Positions 1-5,258 of a DNA stretch of 5,258 bases are shown one piece after another (position 1 is the stretch's first letter; the number at the start of each line of letters is the position of its first letter). The notes beneath the pieces were generated by a model. That model searched no databases. It saw only the letters and a list, made by a program, of their open reading frames with translations, and was not told the DNA's origin. The position numbers and the translations under genes were made by a program. Source of the stretch: Haloarculaceae archaeon (GTDB lineage Archaea; Halobacteriota; Halobacteria; Halobacteriales; Haloarculaceae); NCBI GenBank assembly GCA_018609665.1, contig JAHENN010000224.1:1-5258 (forward strand). The letters are read 5' to 3'.

Positions 1-385
1 CGCGGTGGTCGGGAACGAGGAGCGGGACGGGGTTCGTCGCGAGCGCGTCGCGGACCGTCGTCGCGTCCGCCTCGTTCTCGGGGTCGAGCCCGGCCATCCG
101 CGCGACCTGGTCGAGGGTCGCCGTCTCACCCCGGGGAACCCGTCGCGTCGCCTCCAGCACCCGGCGGTGGTCCGTCGGGACCGTCAGCCCGATCTCGACG
201 GCGGCGAGGTCGTCGTCGCCGTCGAGCGCCGCCGCGATCGCGTCGAGCGCGGGGTGATCCTCGCCGGCGTCTGCCGGCGGTTCGGCCGGGAAGGAGACGT
301 CGATCACCTTGCCGGCCGCGACGCCGACCTGTACGGTCGCGTCGAGCCGGGGGAACGAACGCGCGAACACGCCCGTGGCGTCCAT
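1..385 (-). CDS. Alkyltransferase-like (MGMT/Ogt-family) protein lacking the active-site Cys, 3' end cut by window
   Basis: The first 128 codons of a minus-strand gene are visible; it runs off the left edge. The C-terminal part seen matches the DNA-binding domain of O6-alkylguanine-DNA alkyltransferases: a helix-turn-helix region with VPRGETATLDQVARMAG (residues 83-99), then NPVPLLVPDHR (118-128), which aligns with the family signature NPxPxxxPCHR. Active enzymes repair O6-alkylguanine by moving the alkyl group to that Cys. Here it is Asp126, the nucleotide-flipping Tyr is Leu91, and the arginine-finger position is Thr109 in an ungapped alignment back from the active site. Direct methyl transfer by the usual mechanism is therefore unlikely. 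It may be a damage-binding alkyltransferase-like (ATL) protein or a repurposed DNA-binding protein. Residues 1-70 are acidic and match the poorly conserved N-terminal domain. The ATG at 385 is chosen because a TATA-like element lies 26-27 bases upstream, which fits a leaderless transcript. The gene is divergent from trpC. Family call fairly sure, function unknown. Confidence 0.75.
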   Translation of the reverse strand, partial: MDATGVFARSFPRLDATVQVGVAAGKVIDVSFPAEPPADAGEDHPALDAIAAALDGDDDLAAVEIGLTVPTDHRRVLEATRRVPRGETATLDQVARMAGLDPENEADATTVRDALATNPVPLLVPDHR

Positions 386-401
386 ACCCGTCGGTCGGGC
401 C

Positions 402-422
402 GCCGGGCCTTCAACGCCCGGC
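402..422. promoter_or_regulatory. Inverted repeat flanking the minus-strand TATA-like box, candidate operator
   Basis: Perfect 7-bp arms GCCGGGC (402-408) and GCCCGGC (416-422) are separated by a 7-base spacer that contains the presumed TATA box of the minus-strand gene. A protein bound here would compete with TBP/TFB for that promoter. It is also about 20 bases upstream of the trpC TATA-like box, so it could affect both directions. The repeat is plain in the sequence; its role as an operator is inference. Confidence 0.4.
409..414 (-). promoter_or_regulatory. TATA-like box for the alkyltransferase-like gene
   Basis: On the minus strand the sequence reads TTGAAG, centred about 26-27 bases ahead of the ATG at 385. 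That is the distance expected if transcription starts at or next to the start codon, as is common in haloarchaea. It is the only A/T-containing stretch in an otherwise GC-rich neighbourhood. It sits inside the spacer of an inverted repeat (402-422). Assigned by position and composition only. Confidence 0.45.
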
Positions 423-442
423 ATCGCGACGCGACGCAAGCC

Positions 443-448
443 TTATGA
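443..448 (+). promoter_or_regulatory. TATA-like box of the trpCBA-ADH synthase operon
   Basis: TTATGA, preceded by the purine-containing GCAAGCC that could serve as the TFB-recognition element, is centred about 29 bases before the ATG at 475. This spacing suggests a transcript that starts at or very near that ATG. It also argues against the in-frame ATG at 445, which lies inside the box itself. No other A/T-rich element is found between the two divergent genes in this orientation. Confidence 0.6.
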
Positions 449-459
449 ACAGAGAAATC

Positions 460-471
460 CATCGATGTACA
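460..471. promoter_or_regulatory. Overlapping palindromes CATCGATG and TGTACA, candidate trp operator
   Basis: CATCGATG (460-467) is a perfect 8-bp palindrome that overlaps the 6-bp palindrome TGTACA (466-471). Both lie between the TATA-like box and the trpC start. TGTACA is the core of the TRP box bound by the tryptophan repressor TrpY in Methanothermobacter. Whether this organism has a related regulator cannot be seen here. The position would block transcription start. The match is short and functional assignment is inference. Confidence 0.35.
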
Positions 472-474
472 AGG

Positions 475-1231
475 ATGACCACTAGCGACGAGGCGGTCGC
501 GCCGGCCATCCGGTCGATCCTGGCGGCCGCGCGGGAGCGGACGGCGACGGGCACGGTCGACGTCGACCGGCGGTCGCTCGCGGACGCGGTCGCGGCGGCC
601 GCGGCCGACGGGCGGACGCCGGTGATCGCGGAGGTGAAGCCGACGAGCCCGACGACCGACGGCGCACGGACGGAGGACCCGGTGGCGCTCGCCGAGGCGA
701 TGGTCGACGGCGGCGCCGCGGCGCTGTCGGTGCTGACCGAGCCGGAGCACTTCGGCGGCTCCCCCGAGACGCTGCGCCGGGTGCGGGCGGCCGTCGACGT
801 GCCGGTGCTCCGGAAGGACTTCCTGCTGCGGGAGGCCCAGCTCGACGCCGTCGCCGCCGACGCGGTGCTGCTCATCGCGCGGTTCGTCGACGACCTCGAG
901 GGGATGCTCGCGGCGGCCCGCGAGCGCGGCTTCCAGGTGCTCGTCGAGGCGCACACGGCCGCCGAACTGGAGCGCGCCCTCGCGGCGGGCGCCGACGTCG
1001 TCGGCGTCAACAACCGCGACCTGGCGGCGCTGGAGGTCGACCTCTCGACGTTCGAGCGGGTCGTCGAGGCGGTGCCGGCAGCGACCGCGGAGAGCGTCAC
1101 CCTGATTGCCGAAAGCGGCATAGATTCGCTGGAGACGGTCGCGCGGATGCGCGAGGCCGGCGCCGACGGGCTGCTGGTCGGCTCGGCCATCATGGACGGC
1201 CCGGTTGCGGCCACCACGGAGCGACTCACAG

Positions 1232-1242
<11 letters not shown>
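475..1242 (+). CDS. trpC: Indole-3-glycerol-phosphate synthase
   Basis: Converts 1-(2-carboxyphenylamino)-1-deoxyribulose 5-phosphate to indole-3-glycerol phosphate, releasing CO2 and water, in the cytoplasmic tryptophan pathway. The 255-residue product is a single (beta/alpha)8 barrel of normal length, with no fused TrpF domain. The family's active-site motifs are present in order: IAEVKPTSP (51-59, Glu53 and Lys55), VLRKDFLL (111-118, the key Lys114), VLVEAH with Glu158, VGVNNRDL with Asn180, and IAESGI with Glu213-Ser214. The phosphate-binding end DGLLVGSAIM is at 231-240. The start at 475 is chosen over 445 because the upstream ATG overlaps the TATA-like box and because MTTSDEA gives the usual family length. 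It is the first gene of the operon and overlaps trpB by 11 bases. Its first half favours GCG for alanine, unlike the GCC-rich genes downstream. Identification is secure. Confidence 0.96.
1218..1221 (+). promoter_or_regulatory. Shine-Dalgarno site of trpB
   Basis: GGAG lies inside the end of trpC, with ten bases between it and the ATG at 1232. It supports 1232 rather than the in-frame ATG at 1205, because the protein from 1232 begins directly with the conserved TrpB N-terminus and gives Salmonella-like residue numbering. Confidence 0.5.
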
Positions 1243-2478
<1,236 letters not shown>

Positions 2479-2482
<4 letters not shown>

Positions 2483-3327
2483 GCGACGCCGCCGGCCTCG
2501 CGGCCGCCTTCGAGGAGCCGGCCTTCGTGCCGTACCTCGCCGCCGGCGACCCCGACGTCGAGGCCTCCCTCGAGTACGTCGAGGCGCTGGCCCGCGGCGG
2601 CGCCGACGCGATCGAGCTCGGGCTGCCGTTCTCCGAGCCCATCGCCGAGGGGCCGACCATCCAGCAGGCCGTCGTCCGGTCGCTGGAGGGCGGCATGACC
2701 CCCGAGCGGTTCTTCGAGTTCGTCGAGGCCCTCGACGTCGACGTCCCGCTGGTCTGTATGACCTACTACAACCTCATCTACCAGTACGGCGACGGCGAGC
2801 CGGTCGTCCCGTTCGTCGAGCGGGCCGCCGAGGTCGGCCTCGAGGGGTTCGTCGTCCCGGACCTGCCGGCCGAGGAGGCCGACCGCCTGCGGGCCGCCTG
2901 CGACGAGTTCGGCCTCGATTTGGTGTTCATCGTCGCACCCACCACCCGCGGCGACCGCCTGGCGGCCATCGTCGAGCGCGTCTCCGGCTACCTCTACGTG
3001 CAGGCGCGGCTGGGCGTCACCGGCGCCCGGTCGGACGTCTCCGGCCGGACCGCCGAGAGCCTCGACCGCCTCGCCGAGCAGGCCGCCGCCGACATCCCGA
3101 AGGCGGTCGGCTTCGGCATCTCCTCCGGCGAGCAGGCCGCCGAGGTCGTCGCCGCCGGCGCCGACGGCGTCATCGTCGGCTCGGCGCTGGTCGACATCGT
3201 CGCCCAGGGCCACGCCGACGACGATCCACCCGGGGTCGTCGCCGACCGTCTCGAGGCGAAGGCGCGCGAACTGAAGCAGGGCGCCCTGGCGGGGGCGCAA
3301 CGCCCGCCGCGACCGGAAGGAACATGA
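2479..3327 (+). CDS. trpA: Tryptophan synthase alpha chain
   Basis: Cleaves indole-3-glycerol phosphate to glyceraldehyde 3-phosphate and indole, which is handed to TrpB. The 282-residue (beta/alpha)8 barrel starts with GTG, fixed by a strong GGAGGTG site, and overlaps trpB by four bases (GTGA). Motifs in order: VPYLAAGDPD (17-26); IELGLPFSEPIAEGPTIQ (45-62), which includes the catalytic Glu46 (Glu49 in E. coli); ARLGVTGARSDVS (176-188), the loop that closes the active site and grips phosphate; GFGISSGEQA (211-220); and DGVIVGSALV (229-238). One oddity is that E. coli Asp56 and Asp60 correspond to Glu53 and Glu57 here, and Asp60 is the second catalytic residue. The last 12 or so residues (AGAQRPPRPEGT) form a short Pro/Arg tail. 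Its stop overlaps the next gene's ATG. Identification is secure. Confidence 0.96.
3315..3321 (+). promoter_or_regulatory. Purine-rich Shine-Dalgarno-like tract before ADH synthase gene
   Basis: GGAAGGA ends only two bases before the ATG at 3324, closer than ideal. The ATG overlaps the trpA stop (ATGA), so re-initiation by the ribosome finishing trpA is the more likely route. The alternative ATG at 3351 has no good site in front of it. Confidence 0.35.
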
Positions 3328-4142
3328 CCGACACTCACACACCGAACGGCATGACCGCTGGCACTGCCGCCCGGCTGGACCGCCTCGGGACCGACGGCAG
3401 GTACGTCGTCGTCCCGATGGACCACGGCATCACGCTCGGCCCGGTGACGGGGCTGGTCGACATCGAGTCGACGGTCGACGCCGTCACCCGGGGCGGCGCC
3501 GACGCCGTGCTGACACAGCGTGGCGTCGCCCCCCGCGTTCACGGCAACAGAAACGGCGCCGGCTACGTCGTCCACCTCAACGGCTCGACGGCGGTCGGCC
3601 CCGACGTCAACGACAAACGCACGACGGGGTCGGTGAAGGCCGCCGTCCGGGCCGGCGCCGACGCCGTCTCCTTCCACATCAACGTCGGCTCCGACCACGA
3701 GCGCGAGCAGATCGAGGACCTGGCGGCGCTGACCGACGAGGCCGCCGAGTTCGGCCTGCCCGTCCTGGCGATGACCTACGCCCGCGGCCCGGACGTCGAC
3801 GAGTCCGACCCCGAGGCGCTGGCCCACGCCGCCCGCCTGGGCGAGGAACTGGGCGCCGACCTCATCAAGACGGGCTACAGCGGGGACAGCGAGAGCTTCG
3901 AGCCCGTCTGCGAGGCCACCCGGCTGCCGGTGCTCATCGCCGGCGGGTCGCCGGACGGCGACCTCGAATCGCTGCGCGCGGTCCGCGGCGCGATGGACGC
4001 CGGCGCGGCCGGCGTCTCGATGGGCCGGACCGTTTTCCAGCACGACGACCCCGAGGCGATGGCCCGGGCGGTGTCGCTGGTCGTCCACGACGACGCCGGC
4101 GCCGAGGAGGCCCTCGAGCGGGCCGGCCTGGCCGTCGCCTGA
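3324..4142 (+). CDS. 2-amino-3,7-dideoxy-D-threo-hept-6-ulosonate (ADH) synthase, class I aldolase family
   Basis: Class I aldolase-fold enzyme of archaeal aromatic synthesis. In the family, 6-deoxy-5-ketofructose 1-phosphate and L-aspartate semialdehyde give ADH, which a second enzyme (archaeal AroB') converts to 3-dehydroquinate, bypassing DAHP. The 272-residue product has VVVPMDHGITLGP (28-40, Asp33), GGADAVLTQRGVAPRVH (57-73), AVSFHINVGS (114-123), LAMTYARG (148-155, Tyr152), the Schiff-base Lys182 in LIKTGYSGD, the phosphate-binding IAGGSPDGD (205-213) and GVSMGRTVFQHDDPEA (230-245). Asp33, Tyr152 and Lys182 match the catalytic trio of Methanocaldococcus MJ0400. Older annotations call such proteins fructose-bisphosphate aldolase (fba2), but its place in a trp operon favours ADH synthase. 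The start at 3324 overlaps trpA by four bases. An ATG at 3351 would give MTAGTAARLDRLG, closer to related N-termini, and cannot be ruled out. Confidence 0.9.
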   Translation: MTDTHTPNGMTAGTAARLDRLGTDGRYVVVPMDHGITLGPVTGLVDIESTVDAVTRGGADAVLTQRGVAPRVHGNRNGAGYVVHLNGSTAVGPDVNDKRTTGSVKAAVRAGADAVSFHINVGSDHEREQIEDLAALTDEAAEFGLPVLAMTYARGPDVDESDPEALAHAARLGEELGADLIKTGYSGDSESFEPVCEATRLPVLIAGGSPDGDLESLRAVRGAMDAGAAGVSMGRTVFQHDDPEAMARAVSLVVHDDAGAEEALERAGLAVA

Positions 4143-4318
4143 CCCGGAACGCCCGGCGGCGACCCGAAGGCGCGGACGTCGTCGACGTCGGCGCCCCGGT
4201 CGTGCTCCGGGAGCGTCCCGTCGGCGTCGAAGCGGACGGCGTCGATGCGGGCCGGCATTTCCGCCCCGTCCGACGGCGCCAGGCGTGAGCCGTCCGTCAC
4301 GCCCACGGACGGATTCAA
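4143..4318 (-). pseudogene. Coding-like minus-strand remnant with a HAD-type N-terminal motif (tentative)
   Basis: Read on the minus strand from the ATG at 4258 (or in frame from 4318), the first 35 or so codons end almost only in G or C and give an acidic, haloarchaeal-looking peptide beginning MPARIDAVRFDADGTLPEHD. The core AVRFDADGTL resembles motif I of haloacid dehalogenase (HAD) phosphatases (hhhhDxDGTL), which normally sits at the N-terminus. Beyond 4142 the frame runs antisense to the intact ADH synthase gene and turns into Ser/Ala/Arg-rich noise, so any such gene is truncated. No TATA-like box is found upstream. In DNA this GC-rich other frames also look clean, so chance is a real alternative. 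Confidence 0.22.
4290..4312. promoter_or_regulatory. 8-bp inverted repeat just upstream of moxR TATA-like box, candidate operator
   Basis: Perfect arms CCGTCCGT (4290-4297) and ACGGACGG (4305-4312) are separated by seven bases, and the right arm ends two bases before TTCAAA. The position fits an activator or repressor site at the TFB-recognition element. It is not followed by a T-run, so a terminator for the upstream operon is less likely. Role inferred from placement. Confidence 0.4.
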
Positions 4319-4319
4319 A
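4314..4319 (+). promoter_or_regulatory. TATA-like box of moxR
   Basis: TTCAAA is centred about 26 bases before the ATG at 4343 and is the most A/T-rich hexamer of the 200-base gap. The spacing implies a leaderless transcript and makes moxR independent of the trp operon. It supports the start at 4343, for which no Shine-Dalgarno sequence is seen. Confidence 0.55.
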
Positions 4320-4342
4320 TGCGTCGCCCCCGTCGTACGCCT

Positions 4343-5258
4343 ATGGACGTATCAGAGGCGTCGGCGGTCTGCGAGACGGTGCTCGACGCCGTCGAGGAGG
4401 CGGTCGTCGCCGACCGGCGCGTCCTCGAGACCGTGCTGACGGGCGTGCTCGCGCGGGGGCACGTCCTGCTGGAGGACGTCCCCGGGACGGGCAAGACGCT
4501 GACGGCCCGCAGCTTCGCGACGGCGCTGGGGCTGTCGTTCACCCGGGTGCAGTTCACGCCGGACCTCCTGCCGGGCGACATCACCGGCTCGCACGTCTAC
4601 CGCGAGGAACGCGGCGAGTTCGAGTTCGCCGAGGGGCCGGTGTTCGCCAACGTCGTCCTGGCCGACGAGATCAACCGCGCGCCGCCGAAGACCCAGGCGG
4701 CGCTGCTGGAGGCGATGTCGGAAAAGCAGGTGTCGGCCGACGGGACGACCTACGCGCTGCCGGAGCCGTTCTTCGTCATCGCGACGCAGAACCCAATCGA
4801 GGAGGAGGGCACCTTCGCGCTGCCGGAGGCACAGCGGGACCGGTTCGTGCTGAAAACGAGCCTCGGCTACCCCGACCGGGCGGGTGCCCGCCGGCTCGTC
4901 GACCGCCGGGCCGACCGGACGACCCGGGCGCCGGAGCCGCGGTCGGTGCTCGACGGCGACCGGGTGACGGCGCTGCAGACGGCCGTCGAGTCCGTCGCCG
5001 TCGACGACGCCGTCCGGGACTACGTCGTCGACCTGGGCCGGCGCACCCGCGAGGACGACCGCGTCGAGGTGGGCGTCTCCCCGCGGGGCATCCAGCGGCT
5101 CTTCGAGACCGTCCGCGCCCGGGCGCTCCTCGCGGGCCGGGAGTACGTCGTCCCGGACGACGTCAAGGCCGTCGCCCGGGAGACGCTCGCCCACCGGCTC
5201 GTGCTGGGCGCCGAGGCGACGGTCCGGGACGTCTCCCCGACGGCCGTCGTCGAGGCGA
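4343..5258 (+). CDS. MoxR-family AAA+ ATPase, 3' end cut by window
   Basis: Cytoplasmic AAA+ ATPase of the MoxR group, thought to act as a chaperone that uses ATP to activate or assemble partner proteins, often with von Willebrand factor A domain proteins. 305 codons are visible with no stop; family members are about 310-330 residues, so only the tail is missing. Motifs: Walker A EDVPGTGKT (44-52, Lys51), FTPDLLPGDITG (71-82) typical of MoxR, Walker B VVLADEINRAPPKTQ (104-118, Asp108-Glu109), AALLEAMSEKQV (119-130), sensor 1 FFVIATQNPIEEEG (143-156, Asn150), LPEAQRDRF with the arginine-finger region (160-168), and sensor 2 GVSPRG (244-249, Arg248). All ATPase residues are intact. The ATG at 4343 follows a TATA-like box at leaderless spacing. 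In haloarchaea such genes usually precede DUF58 and transglutaminase-domain genes, which would lie beyond the window. The family is certain; the cellular target is unknown. Confidence 0.95.
   Translation, partial: MDVSEASAVCETVLDAVEEAVVADRRVLETVLTGVLARGHVLLEDVPGTGKTLTARSFATALGLSFTRVQFTPDLLPGDITGSHVYREERGEFEFAEGPVFANVVLADEINRAPPKTQAALLEAMSEKQVSADGTTYALPEPFFVIATQNPIEEEGTFALPEAQRDRFVLKTSLGYPDRAGARRLVDRRADRTTRAPEPRSVLDGDRVTALQTAVESVAVDDAVRDYVVDLGRRTREDDRVEVGVSPRGIQRLFETVRARALLAGREYVVPDDVKAVARETLAHRLVLGAEATVRDVSPTAVVEA

Noticed and set aside
5..448. Plus-strand 147-residue open frame at the left edge
   Set aside because: It is Arg/Val-rich and lies antisense to the alkyltransferase-like gene, whose minus-strand product has recognisable family motifs. 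It also runs through both divergent promoters.
445..474. Upstream in-frame ATG adding ten residues to TrpC
   Set aside because: The ATG lies inside the TATA-like box of the trpC promoter, and the added residues (MNREIHRCTR) do not resemble a TrpC N-terminus.
411..1229. Long minus-strand open frames opposite trpC
   Set aside because: Ser/Arg/Ala-rich translations without motifs, as expected antisense to a GC-rich gene.
4143..4289. Terminator of the trp operon
   Set aside because: Short palindromes such as GCTCC-G-GGAGC (4204-4214) and paired GACGTC (4175-4189) are present, but no T-run of five or more follows, so I could not support a terminator.
4245..4439. Short plus-strand open frame across the start of moxR
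   Set aside because: Arg/Ser-rich product, overlaps moxR out of frame and has no ribosome site or leaderless promoter.
4352..5194. 280-residue minus-strand open frame opposite moxR
   Set aside because: Arg/Leu/Asp-rich shadow without motifs; the plus strand encodes a complete set of MoxR ATPase motifs.

Overview
The window looks like a haloarchaeal (class Halobacteria) chromosome segment. Base composition is very GC-rich with almost every third codon position G or C, and the proteins are rich in Asp and Glu. The starts are archaeal: TATA-like boxes lie about 26-29 bases ahead of leaderless ATGs, and one internal operon gene has a strong GGAGGTG ribosome site. I cannot name the genus from this sequence alone.

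Layout. Bases 1-385 (minus strand) hold the first 128 codons of a protein of the O6-alkylguanine-DNA alkyltransferase (MGMT/Ogt) family. The normal active-site Cys is replaced by Asp. A short divergent gap (386-474) carries promoters for both directions. From 475 to 4142 four plus-strand genes overlap end to start: trpC (indole-3-glycerol-phosphate synthase), trpB and trpA (tryptophan synthase beta and alpha), and a class I aldolase-type gene for 2-amino-3,7-dideoxy-D-threo-hept-6-ulosonate (ADH) synthase. A 200-base gap (4143-4342) follows. It has no clear terminator, a coding-like minus-strand remnant and an 8-bp inverted repeat next to a TATA-like box. From 4343 to the window end is a nearly complete MoxR-family AAA+ ATPase gene.

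How it works together. TrpC makes indole-3-glycerol phosphate. TrpA cleaves it to indole, and TrpB joins the indole to serine to make tryptophan. ADH synthase makes the precursor from which archaea lacking DAHP synthase build 3-dehydroquinate, so one transcription unit holds both the entry step of aromatic synthesis and the last three steps of tryptophan synthesis. The trpDEFG genes are not in this window, consistent with the split trpCBA / trpDFEG arrangement known in Haloferax. The MoxR gene looks like an independent unit, probably the first gene of a MoxR-DUF58 type cluster.

The core is conventional biosynthesis. The most interesting items are the Cys-less alkyltransferase-like protein, the palindromes placed at three promoters (including a TGTACA next to the trpC start), the Asp-to-Glu substitution at a catalytic position of TrpA, and the remnant between the aldolase gene and moxR. 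I found no CRISPR array, mobile element, tRNA or rRNA.
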